NCBI RefSeq assembly: GCF_900157375.1
Contig: NZ_LT721901.1
Location: 5,289,685-5,353,684 of the forward strand
DNA length: 64,000 bases
Direction: 5' to 3'
Source: Mycobacterium rhizamassiliense
GTDB lineage: Bacteria > Actinomycetota > Actinomycetes > Mycobacteriales > Mycobacteriaceae
Shown piece by piece: positions 24,136 to 32,304 of this stretch (position 1 is the first letter of the stretch; each line of letters opens with the position of its first letter). A model generated the notes under the pieces. It did no database searches, had not been told where the DNA came from, and saw only the letters and a list, made by a program, of their open reading frames with translations. A program made the position numbers and the translations under genes.

Positions 24136-24960
24136 GTGAACGACGTGAGTGATAGCGGCGGCCCCGAAGACGGGGACCCCGAGCTCGGCAAATTCGACCC
24201 CGGCCTGACCCAGCGCCTGATGGGCGTGATGCGGCCGATCCTGAAGACGTACTTCCGCTCCGAGGTGCATGGCCTGGACGGCTTCCCACCCGGCGGCGCG
24301 CTGGTGGTCGGCAACCATTCCGGCGGCATGTTCCCGATGGACGTCCCGATCTTCAGCGTCGACTTCTACGACAAGTTCGGCTACGACCGGCCGGTGTACA
24401 CGCTGAGCCACGACATCCTGTTCATGGGCCCGACCAGCGGCCTGTTCCGCCGGACCGGCTACATCCGGGCCAACCGCGAGAACGCGGCCACGGCTTTGCG
24501 GACCGGCGGCGTGGTGGTGGTCTTCCCCGGCGGCGACTACGACGCCTACCGGCCGACGCTGTCGGAGAACGTCATCGACTTCAACGGCCGCAAGGGATAC
24601 GTCAGCACCGCGATCGAGGCCGGCGTGCCCATCGTTCCCGCGGTGTCCATCGGCGGCCAGGAGACGCAGCTCTACCTGACCCGCGGCACCTGGCTGGCCG
24701 AACGCCTGGGCATCAAGCGGCTGCTGCGCAGCGCGATCCTGCCGGTGTCGTTCGGGTTCCCGTTCGGGTTCAGCGCCGCCATTCCGCCGAACCTGCCGCT
24801 GCCCACCAAGATCGTGACGCAGGTGCTCAAGCCGATCCACATCACCGAGCAGTTCGGCGAGGATCCCGACATCGACGAAGTCGACGCGCACGTGCGGTCG
24901 GTGATGCAGGAGGCCCTCAAAGACCTCGCCGCCAGTCGCCGCTTCCCGATCCTGGGCTGA
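24136..24960 (+). CDS. Acyltransferase, MGAT-like LPLAT family (Rv1428c-like)
   Basis: 274-residue membrane-associated acyltransferase. The catalytic block reads NHSGGMFPMD with His61 and Asp69, the wider-spaced version found in the monoacylglycerol/diacylglycerol acyltransferase-like branch, and the second block is VVVFPGGDYDAYRP. It probably esterifies a glycerolipid hydroxyl with acyl-CoA; the exact acceptor is unknown. The GTG start at 24136 follows AAGGGGG. Three bases separate its stop from the fadD12-like gene, and LipO-like and WS/DGAT genes follow, which supports a role in neutral lipid metabolism. Confidence 0.88.
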   Translation: MNDVSDSGGPEDGDPELGKFDPGLTQRLMGVMRPILKTYFRSEVHGLDGFPPGGALVVGNHSGGMFPMDVPIFSVDFYDKFGYDRPVYTLSHDILFMGPTSGLFRRTGYIRANRENAATALRTGGVVVVFPGGDYDAYRPTLSENVIDFNGRKGYVSTAIEAGVPIVPAVSIGGQETQLYLTRGTWLAERLGIKRLLRSAILPVSFGFPFGFSAAIPPNLPLPTKIVTQVLKPIHITEQFGEDPDIDEVDAHVRSVMQEALKDLAASRRFPILG

Positions 24961-24963
24961 GCC

Positions 24964-26592
24964 ATGGCTTCTCCCCTCGATCAGGTGCGAGGCGTCCTGG
25001 GCATCGTGGACACGCTGGCACGCGCCCGGATGATCGCGCCGATGCGACCCGACCGCTACCTGCGGATGGCCGCCGCCATGCGCCGCGAAGGCATGGGCAT
25101 GACGGTGGGCTTCGCCGGCGCCGCGCAGCGCTGCCCCGACCGTCCCGCCCTGATCGACGAACTCGGCACCCTGACCTGGCGCCAGCTCGACGAGCGGATC
25201 AACGCGTTGGCCGCCGCGCTGCAGCAGTTGCCCTCGGGCCAGCCGAAGGTGATCGGCATCATGTGCCGCAATCATCGCGGCTTCGTCGAGGCGTTGGTGG
25301 CCGCCAACCGGATCGGCTCCGACGTCGTGCTGCTCAACACGTCGTTCGCCGGACCCGCGATGGCCGACGTGGTGAACCGCGAAGGCGTCGACGCCGCCAT
25401 CTACGACGAGGAGTTCACCGAGACGGTGGACCGCGCGCTGGCCGACAAGCCGGATGCCACCCGCATCGTGGCGTGGAGCGACGGCCCGCACGAATTGACC
25501 GTCGAGAAACTCATCGCCACCCACACCGGGCAGCAGCCACAGCGCACCGGCGACAAGGGCAGGATGATCCTGCTGACCTCCGGCACCACCGGAAGTCCCA
25601 AGGGCGCCAAGCAATCTGGCGGGGGCGCCGGCATCGGCACGCTGAAGGCGATCCTGGACCGCACGCCGTGGCGCGCCGAGGAGACGATCGTGATCGTGGC
25701 GCCGATGTTTCACGCGTGGGGCTTTTCGCAATTGATCTTCGCCGCCTCGATGTCCTGCACGATCGTCACCCGGCGCAAGTTCGATCCCGAGGCCACGCTG
25801 GAACTGGTCGACCGTCACCGGGCCACCGGCCTGGCCGTCGTCCCGGTGATGTTCGACCGCATCATGGACCTGCCCGACGACGTCCGGAAGCGTTACAGCG
25901 GAAAGTCATTGCGCTTTGCGGCCGCGTCGGGATCGCGGATGCGGCCCGACGTCGTGACCGCGTTCATGGATCAGTTCGGCGACGTGATCTACAACAACTA
26001 CAACGCGACCGAGGCCGGCATGATCGCGACCGCCACCCCGGCGGACCTGCGTGCGGCGCCCGACACGGCGGGCAAGCCGGCGGGCGGAACCGAAATCCGA
26101 ATCATGGACCCGGAATTCAACGAGCTGCCCGCCGGCGAAGTCGGCACCATCTACGTCCGCAACGACACCCAGTTCGACGGCTACACCTCCGGCAAGACCA
26201 AGGACTTCCACGCCGGGTTCATGTCGTCGGGGGACGTCGGCTACCTCGACGACGCCGGACGGCTGTTCGTGGTCGGCCGCGACGACGAGATGATCGTCTC
26301 CGGTGGCGAGAACGTCTACCCGATCGAAGTGGAGAAGATTTTGGCGTCCCACCCCGAGGTGGCCGAGGCCGCGGTGATCGGTGTGGCCGACGAGCAGTAC
26401 GGCCAGCGGCTGGCCGCGTTCGTCGTCCTGGAGCCCGGTTCGTCGGCGACTGGCGACGGCCTCAAGCAGCACGTGCGCGACAACCTGGCCAACTACAAAG
26501 TGCCACGCGAAATCTCGGTGCTCGACGAGCTGCCCCGAAGCAGCACGGGCAAGATCGTGCGCGCCGACCTGCAAGCACGGGTCACCGGCTGA
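24964..26592 (+). CDS. fadD12: Long-chain fatty acyl-CoA ligase, FadD12-like
   Basis: AMP-forming acyl-CoA or acyl-AMP synthetase, 542 residues. Visible ANL motifs: the phosphate loop LLTSGTTGSPKGAK (near 200), YNNYNATEAG, the hinge region GYLDDAGRLFVVGRDDEMI and the C-terminal catalytic-Lys context RSSTGKIVRADL. Length and neighbours agree with FadD12 (Rv1427c). Its last base is the first base of the LipO-like ATG (TGATG), so the two are coupled. It likely supplies activated fatty acids to the flanking acyltransferases. Confidence 0.92.
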   Translation: MASPLDQVRGVLGIVDTLARARMIAPMRPDRYLRMAAAMRREGMGMTVGFAGAAQRCPDRPALIDELGTLTWRQLDERINALAAALQQLPSGQPKVIGIMCRNHRGFVEALVAANRIGSDVVLLNTSFAGPAMADVVNREGVDAAIYDEEFTETVDRALADKPDATRIVAWSDGPHELTVEKLIATHTGQQPQRTGDKGRMILLTSGTTGSPKGAKQSGGGAGIGTLKAILDRTPWRAEETIVIVAPMFHAWGFSQLIFAASMSCTIVTRRKFDPEATLELVDRHRATGLAVVPVMFDRIMDLPDDVRKRYSGKSLRFAAASGSRMRPDVVTAFMDQFGDVIYNNYNATEAGMIATATPADLRAAPDTAGKPAGGTEIRIMDPEFNELPAGEVGTIYVRNDTQFDGYTSGKTKDFHAGFMSSGDVGYLDDAGRLFVVGRDDEMIVSGGENVYPIEVEKILASHPEVAEAAVIGVADEQYGQRLAAFVVLEPGSSATGDGLKQHVRDNLANYKVPREISVLDELPRSSTGKIVRADLQARVTG

Positions 26593-27848
26593 TGCGGCGC
26601 CCGAAACCGCGGCCGCTGGCGCGCGCGGCGGTGGAATTCATCAATGCCGCCAACGGATTACGACCGCTGGCCCGCAAGGGCTACAGCACGGTGCTGGTGT
26701 TCTCGTTCGGCTGGCCGACGTCGGAGGTGCCCGGCGTCTACTTCACCGCCTCGCTGCTGGACGTGCTGCGGCGCGGCTGGCGCGGTGACTTCGCGGGACG
26801 GCGCGGCAAGGCGGCGCTGGCCCTGACAGCGGCCTCCTGGGCGATCCTCGGCGTGATCCGCTATCGCGGCGTCACCACACCGGGTCCGGTGCTGGAGGCG
26901 GGCCTGCGCGACGAGCTGGGGCCCGACTACGCCGAGGCGCTGACCGCGCTGCCGAGCAGCGAGCCCAAGCGCCGGGGGCGGCGCAACCTGCCACTGGGCA
27001 ACACCGTGGCCCGGCGCCGCTATGTCGAGAAGACCAACGTGGTGTCCTACGGCCCGCACCGCGCCAACAAGGCCGACATCTGGCGCCGCCGCGACCTGCC
27101 GCGCGACGGCAAGGCGCCGGTATTGCTGCAGGTGCCCGGCGGGGCGTGGATGATCGGAATGCGCCGACCGCAGGCCTATCCCCTGATGAGCCACCTGGCC
27201 GCCCGCGGCTGGGTGTGCGTGTCCATCGGCTACCGCGTCTCGCCGCGGCACACCTGGCCGGACCACATCGTCGACGTCAAACGGGCGCTGGGCTGGGTCA
27301 AGGAGAACATCGCCCAGTACGGCGGCGACCCCGACTTCGTCGCGATCACCGGCGGCTCCGCGGGCGGGCACCTGTGCTCGCTGGCCGCGCTGACACCCAA
27401 CGATCCGAAATACCAGCCGGGGTTCGAGGACGCCGACACGTCGGTGACCGCCGCGGTCCCGGTGTACGGGCGCTACGACTGGTTCTCCACCGAGGGCGAA
27501 GGCCGCCGCGAATTCGTCGAGCTGCTCGAAAAGCTGGTCGTCAAGCGGAAATTCGACGCCCACCGCGACATCTACGTGGACGCGTCGCCGATCCGGCGGC
27601 TACGGGCCGACGCGCCACCGTTTTTCGTCCTGCACGGCCACGACGACTCCCTCATCCCGGTCGGCGAGGCAGCGGAGTTCGTCGAGGAACTGCGCGCGGT
27701 GTCGAAGTCGCCCGTCGCCTACGCCGAATTGCCCAACGCCCAACACGCTTTCGACATCTTCAGCTCGCCGCGGGGGCACCGGTCGGCCGAGGCCGTCGCA
27801 CGCTTCTTGTCATGGGTGTACGCGACCAAATACCTGAACCGCGACTGA
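26592..27848 (+). CDS. lipO: Alpha/beta hydrolase (LipO-like esterase)
   Basis: 418-residue hormone-sensitive-lipase-like hydrolase. The nucleophile elbow is GGSAGG with Ser256; Asp351 in GHDDS and His385 in NAQHAF complete the triad. The oxyanion motif, usually HGGG, is PGGAW here. Residues 1-110 are an N-terminal extension with hydrophobic stretches. The ATG overlaps the fadD12 stop by one base; a long in-frame extension upstream is the wrong frame of fadD12 and is rejected. It converges on the WS/DGAT gene with four bases between stops. Confidence 0.9.
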   Translation: MRRPKPRPLARAAVEFINAANGLRPLARKGYSTVLVFSFGWPTSEVPGVYFTASLLDVLRRGWRGDFAGRRGKAALALTAASWAILGVIRYRGVTTPGPVLEAGLRDELGPDYAEALTALPSSEPKRRGRRNLPLGNTVARRRYVEKTNVVSYGPHRANKADIWRRRDLPRDGKAPVLLQVPGGAWMIGMRRPQAYPLMSHLAARGWVCVSIGYRVSPRHTWPDHIVDVKRALGWVKENIAQYGGDPDFVAITGGSAGGHLCSLAALTPNDPKYQPGFEDADTSVTAAVPVYGRYDWFSTEGEGRREFVELLEKLVVKRKFDAHRDIYVDASPIRRLRADAPPFFVLHGHDDSLIPVGEAAEFVEELRAVSKSPVAYAELPNAQHAFDIFSSPRGHRSAEAVARFLSWVYATKYLNRD

Positions 27849-27852
27849 CCGC

Positions 27853-29241
27853 TTAGTCCGCGGCCACGGCTTTCTCGAGTTCGTTCAGCGCCGGCTCGAT
27901 GGCGTCGGCCATCTCGTCGATGTCGTTGGCGACCTCGGGGGTGGTCACAAAACCGAAGTCCAGGTGATCCTGGTACGAGAAACAGGTGATGTTCAGGGCG
28001 ACGTCCATGACGGGCGGCCCGAGCGGGGCCAGCATGTCCAGCTTCGCGCCCGCCATGTACAGCGGGAACTGCGGACCGGGCACATTGGAGACAACCAGGT
28101 TGATAGGGGCCAGGTTTCGCGACAACCCGCTGGCCGTGTACGCGCGGGCCGCCAGCTGCAGCAGCCCCGGCGGCGTCGTTTCGGTGAGCCCCATGATCTG
28201 GTGCGCCGACAGCGCCTTGGCCATGATCTTGGCGCTCTGCGAGCTGTCGTAGATGGCCAGGAGCCGGTCCACGGGGTCCTCGATATCGGTGGCCAGGGAT
28301 ACGGTCATCGAGCTCACCTTGTTGCCGACGTCGCTCTTGTCGTCCTCGGTGCGGGTGGACACCGGAATCTGCGCGATCAGCGGTTTGGCCGGCAGCTCGC
28401 CGCGCTTCTGCAGATATTCGCGGGCAGCGCCGGCAACCAAAGCCAGCACCACGTCGTTGAGCTTGACACCGTAGGCGGCCTTGACGGCCTTGACCCGGGC
28501 CAGCTCGACCCGCGAGCCGGTGATCCGGCGGTGCGGCGAAACCGGCGCGTTGAAGCGGGTTTTCGGCGCTTCGAAGTACCCCGGCGGCTTACTGCTGATG
28601 CCCAACGTGGCGATCTGCTGACGCACTGTCTGTTCCAGCAGTCGCGCGATCCGGAAGGGTGTCTTGACCCCGACGTTGATCAGCGCCCCGACCGCGCGCC
28701 GTTCCAGGCCGGGCATCTGTTTGCCCTGCAGCGATCCGACCGGCTCCTGCTGCGGCGGGCGGGGTTCCGGCGTGACGTCCAACAGGATCTCACCCAGCCC
28801 GGCGCCGGAAACCCCGTCGACGATCGCGTGGTGCATCTTGGTCAGTGACGCGATCCGGCCGCCCTCGACGCCCTCGATCACCCACATCTCCCACAGCGGG
28901 CGCGAGCGGTCCAGCTTGTACGACATCAGCCGGCCGACCAGCTCCTCGAGCTCGCGGCGGGTGCCGGGGGCCGGGACGCCGATGCGCCGGATGTGGAAGT
29001 CGATGTCGAGGTCTTCGTCCTCGACGAACCACGGTCGGTCCAGGCCCAGCGGCGCACCGCTGACCCGCCAACGCAACTGCGGCAGCTCCGGCAGCCGCTC
29101 GATGATCAGCTCTCGGAGTCGCTGAAAGCTGTAATCGGGTGCATCAGTGGGATCACAGATCGCCAAGGCGCCCACGTGCATGTGCCAGCCCGCAGTTTCC
29201 GCAGACCAAAACGCCGCATCCACACTCGAAAGCCGCTTCAT
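27853..29241 (-). CDS. Wax ester synthase / diacylglycerol acyltransferase
   Basis: 462-residue WS/DGAT enzyme (Rv1425-like) that makes triacylglycerol or wax esters from acyl-CoA. The catalytic HHxxxDG is His137-His138-Ala-Ile-Val-Asp142-Gly143; the second conserved block is NVPGPQFPLYMAGA near 390-400. N-terminal LSSVDAAFW is typical of the family. Together with the acyltransferase, ligase and hydrolase on the opposite strand it forms a lipid-storage block. Confidence 0.95.
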   Translation of the reverse strand: MKRLSSVDAAFWSAETAGWHMHVGALAICDPTDAPDYSFQRLRELIIERLPELPQLRWRVSGAPLGLDRPWFVEDEDLDIDFHIRRIGVPAPGTRRELEELVGRLMSYKLDRSRPLWEMWVIEGVEGGRIASLTKMHHAIVDGVSGAGLGEILLDVTPEPRPPQQEPVGSLQGKQMPGLERRAVGALINVGVKTPFRIARLLEQTVRQQIATLGISSKPPGYFEAPKTRFNAPVSPHRRITGSRVELARVKAVKAAYGVKLNDVVLALVAGAAREYLQKRGELPAKPLIAQIPVSTRTEDDKSDVGNKVSSMTVSLATDIEDPVDRLLAIYDSSQSAKIMAKALSAHQIMGLTETTPPGLLQLAARAYTASGLSRNLAPINLVVSNVPGPQFPLYMAGAKLDMLAPLGPPVMDVALNITCFSYQDHLDFGFVTTPEVANDIDEMADAIEPALNELEKAVAAD

Positions 29242-29247
29242 GCGATG

Positions 29248-29253
29248 ACCGTA
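29248..29253 (-). promoter_or_regulatory. Candidate leaderless -10 box (WS/DGAT)
   Basis: TACGGT six bases before the ATG at 29241, with no Shine-Dalgarno sequence in between. Confidence 0.5.
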
Positions 29254-29260
29254 GCCCCCC

Positions 29261-29290
29261 TTTGCTAGCCTTTGCTAGCCGTGGCTAGCT
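29261..29290. repeat. Three phased GCTAGC palindromes
   Basis: The ten-base unit tttgctagcc occurs twice in tandem at 29261-29280 and a variant follows. GCTAGC palindromes begin at 29264, 29274 and 29284, exactly ten bases apart, just upstream of the -10 box of the WS/DGAT gene. The spacing places them on one face of the helix, as expected for a regulator site. Confidence 0.6.
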
Positions 29291-29333
29291 TTGCCCAACT
29301 CGCCCCCCTGCCGACGCGGCAGGCCCCTTGTCG

Positions 29334-30311
29334 TCAGGCGTCTTCCAACAGGTCCGGCGTGACCGCCGACTCGGTGTCGGGGATGCCGTCGACCTTCGCC
29401 TTGCGATCGGCCATTGATAGCAGGCGCCGGATACGGCCTGCCACAGCATCTTTCGTCATTGGAGGTTCGGCGAGCCGGCCCAGTTCCTCCAGCGAGGCCT
29501 GCCGGTGCTCGACGCGCAGCTTGCCGGCCGAGGCGAGATGGTCGGGGACGGTGTCGCCGAGGATCTCCAGCGCCCGCTCCACCCGGGCGGCCGCCGCGAC
29601 CGCGGCGCGTGCCGAGCGGCGCAGGTTGGCGTCGTCGAAGTTGGCCAGCCGGTTGGCCGTCGCGCGCACCTCGCGGCGCATCCGGCGTTCCTCCCAGATC
29701 AGCCGCGTGTCTTGGGCACCCATCCGGGTCAGCAAAGCGCCGATGGCCTCGCCGTCGCGCACCACCACGCGGTCGGCGCCGCGCACCTCGCGGGCCTTGG
29801 CGCTGACCCCGAGCCGCCGCGCCGCACCGACCAGCGCCAGCGCCGCCTCGGGCCCCGGGCAGCTGACTTCCAACGCCGACGAGCGCCCCGGCTCGGTCAG
29901 CGACCCGTGCGCCAAAAACGCTCCGCGCCAGGCGGCTTCGGCGTCACCGATGTTGCCGCCGACGACCTGGGCGGGCAGGCCGCGCACCGGACGCCCGCGC
30001 ATGTCCAGCAGGCCGGTCTGACGTGCCAGCGCCTCGCCGTCGTTGGCCACCCGCAGCACGTATCGGGTGCTCTTGCGGATGCCGCTGGCCGAGAGCACGT
30101 GCACGACGGCGTTGTAGCCGTAGAGGTCGAAGATGTCCTTGCGCAGCCGGCGCGCGATGTTGCCCAGGTCGACCTCGGCCTCGACCACGACCCGGCCGCC
30201 CACGATGTGTAGGCCGCCCGCGAACCTCAGCAGGGACGTGACTTCCGCCCGACGCGCGCTGACCGACTTCACCACCAGGCGGCTCAGCTCGTCTTTGACT
30301 TCGGTCGTCAT
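29334..30311 (-). CDS. whiA: WhiA-type sporulation/cell division regulator
   Basis: WhiA DNA-binding protein: N-terminal degenerate LAGLIDADG homing-endonuclease fold and C-terminal helix-turn-helix (residues about 240-310, ending LAEPPMTKDAVAGRIRRLL). ATG at 30311 is chosen because it overlaps the preceding stop as ATGA and gives 325 residues, the M. tuberculosis length (Rv1423); a GTG two codons upstream is less likely. In Streptomyces WhiA controls division genes with WhiB; its role in mycobacteria is less clear. Confidence 0.96.
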   Translation of the reverse strand: MTTEVKDELSRLVVKSVSARRAEVTSLLRFAGGLHIVGGRVVVEAEVDLGNIARRLRKDIFDLYGYNAVVHVLSASGIRKSTRYVLRVANDGEALARQTGLLDMRGRPVRGLPAQVVGGNIGDAEAAWRGAFLAHGSLTEPGRSSALEVSCPGPEAALALVGAARRLGVSAKAREVRGADRVVVRDGEAIGALLTRMGAQDTRLIWEERRMRREVRATANRLANFDDANLRRSARAAVAAAARVERALEILGDTVPDHLASAGKLRVEHRQASLEELGRLAEPPMTKDAVAGRIRRLLSMADRKAKVDGIPDTESAVTPDLLEDA

Positions 30312-31384
30312 CGCCACGCGTCGTCACCCCTTGGTCCACTGCCACTCGGTCCGTTCACGCCGGTCTGAGGACTTTCACCGTCGACCCGAATGTCCGCGGT
30401 GGCCGTCGCCGAAGGCGCTGCTGGACCCCTATGGCCCGCTCGGACCCCGTCGAGGACCGCCGCGAGCTTGCCCGGGTCATGTAAAGGTGTACCAGGTCGG
30501 GCTACGTCGGCGAAGTGGACCTCGGCCTGCAGCACAGTCGCGGTGCGGCGGACTTGCTCGCGTTCCCGTTCCCCCGGCACCCGGTCGGCGTCGATGATGA
30601 TGTCGTGCACGGTGAATCCGGGCGCGTGCTGGGCCAATACGTGCAGATGACGCTCGACCGAGAACCCGGCGGTCTCGCCCGGCTCGGCCACCAGGTTGAG
30701 CACCAGCGCCCGCCGTGCCGTGGTGGCCTGCAGCGCCTTGGCCAGACCGGGCACCAACACGTGCGGGATCACGCTGGTGAACCACGATCCCGGGCCCAGC
30801 ACCACCAGGTCGGCGGCCATGATGGCGTCGACGGCCTGCCGGGTCGCCGGCGGGTCGTCGGGCAGCAATCGCACCCGGCGCACCTTGCCCGGGGTGGTCG
30901 CGATCGCCACCTGCCCGCGGATCAGGCGGAACATGCGGGGGTCGGACTCCAGCCCGGAGACGTCGGCCTCGATTTGCAGCGCGATCGGGCACATCGGCAG
31001 CACCCGGCCCTTGACGCCCAGGATGCGGCCGAGCTCGTCGAGCGCGGCGACCGGGTCGGCCAGCACCTCGTTGAGGCCGGCCAGCAGCAGGTTGCCGATC
31101 GGGTGCCCGGCCAGGGCGCCGCTGCCGCCGAATCGATGCTGCATGATGGTCGCCCACAGTCGCCCGTAGGGACTGTCAGATGCCAAGGCCGCCAAGGCCA
31201 TTCGCAGATCACCCGGCGGGACGACGTCCAGTTCGTTGCGCAGCCGGCCCGACGAACCGCCGTCGTCGGCGACGGTCACCACCGCGGTCACGTAGGGAGT
31301 CAGCCGGCGCGCCGCCGACAGCGTGGCGTACAGGCCGTGCCCACCGCCCAGCGCGACGATGCCCTCGCTGCGTGCTGGGCTCAT
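30308..31384 (-). CDS. cuvA: YvcK/CofD-like protein (CuvA)
   Basis: 358 residues of the YvcK family, which binds UDP-sugars and affects cell shape and carbon use; the M. tuberculosis protein (Rv1422, CuvA) is linked to the cell wall and virulence. Nucleotide-binding N terminus VALGGGHGLYATL and the TVADDGGSSGRLR segment are clear. The C-terminal 35 residues are Pro/Gly/Ser-rich and likely disordered, containing a TGVNGPSGSG stretch. It overlaps rapZ upstream and whiA downstream by four bases each. Confidence 0.93.
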   Translation of the reverse strand: MSPARSEGIVALGGGHGLYATLSAARRLTPYVTAVVTVADDGGSSGRLRNELDVVPPGDLRMALAALASDSPYGRLWATIMQHRFGGSGALAGHPIGNLLLAGLNEVLADPVAALDELGRILGVKGRVLPMCPIALQIEADVSGLESDPRMFRLIRGQVAIATTPGKVRRVRLLPDDPPATRQAVDAIMAADLVVLGPGSWFTSVIPHVLVPGLAKALQATTARRALVLNLVAEPGETAGFSVERHLHVLAQHAPGFTVHDIIIDADRVPGEREREQVRRTATVLQAEVHFADVARPGTPLHDPGKLAAVLDGVRAGHRGPAAPSATATADIRVDGESPQTGVNGPSGSGPRGDDAWR

Positions 31385-32304
31385 TCCCGGCCCAGATCCC
31401 GGTGCAGTACCCGCACCGACAGTTGGTCTTCAACTTTCCGGTCCCCCAGCAGCTGCGCCAGTGCCTCGGCGATCGCGACGCTGCGATGCTTGCCGCCGGT
31501 GCAGCCGATCGCGACCGTCATGTAGCGCTTGCCCTCCCGGCGGTAGCCGTCGACAACCAGAGATAGCAGTCGATGGTAAGCGTCGAGGAACTCTGCCGCG
31601 CCGGACTGGCTCAACACGTAATCGCGCACCGCCGGGTGCTGGCCGGTGTGCGGGCGCAGCTCGTCGACCCAGTGCGGATTCGGCAGGAAGCGCACGTCCA
31701 TCACCATGTCGGCGTCCATCGGCAGGCCGTATTTGAACCCGAACGACTCGAAGGTGACGTTGATGGACGCGGTGGCATCGCCGCTGAATGCCCGCTCGAT
31801 GCTTTCCCGCAAACCGCTGACCGACAGCGTCGACGTGTCGATGATCAGGTCGGCGGTGGCGCGCACCGTGGCCAGCATCTGCCGCTCGGCGGTGATGCCC
31901 TCGGCCAGCGTCTGCTGGCCCTGCAGCGGGTGGCTGCGGCGATTCTGCTCGTACCGGCGCACCAGCATGTCGTCGGACGCCTCCAGGAACACCACCCGCG
32001 GGTAGATGTCGCGGGTGGCCAGCTCGTTGCGCACCTCGTCGAGGTCGCCGGTGAACCCGCGCGAGCGCACGTCCATCACCACGGCAAGCTGGGTGATCCG
32101 CGATCCGGCGGCCAGGCCGAAATCGACCATCCGGGTGATCAGCTGGGGCGGCAGGTTGTCGGCGACATACCAGCCCAGGTCCTCGAGCACTTTGGCCGCC
32201 GTGCCCCGCCCGGCCCCCGACAGCCCGGTCACCAGCACGACGTCGATGCCCGCCGAGCCGGCGTCACCGGGGGGCGGCTCGCTACCGCCCACTTGGCTCG
32301 TCAT
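31381..32304 (-). CDS. rapZ: RapZ/YvcJ-type nucleotide-binding protein
   Basis: 307 residues. RapZ in Escherichia coli is an RNA-binding adaptor in glucosamine-phosphate control; actinobacterial function is not established. The Walker A region reads GLSGAGRGT at 27-35, with Arg-Gly in place of the usual Lys-Ser/Thr. The C-terminal domain is conserved: FKYGLPMDADMVMDVRFLPNPHW and IGCTGGKHRS. ATGA overlaps on both sides couple it with uvrC and cuvA (Rv1420-Rv1422 order). Confidence 0.95.
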   Translation of the reverse strand: MTSQVGGSEPPPGDAGSAGIDVVLVTGLSGAGRGTAAKVLEDLGWYVADNLPPQLITRMVDFGLAAGSRITQLAVVMDVRSRGFTGDLDEVRNELATRDIYPRVVFLEASDDMLVRRYEQNRRSHPLQGQQTLAEGITAERQMLATVRATADLIIDTSTLSVSGLRESIERAFSGDATASINVTFESFGFKYGLPMDADMVMDVRFLPNPHWVDELRPHTGQHPAVRDYVLSQSGAAEFLDAYHRLLSLVVDGYRREGKRYMTVAIGCTGGKHRSVAIAEALAQLLGDRKVEDQLSVRVLHRDLGRE

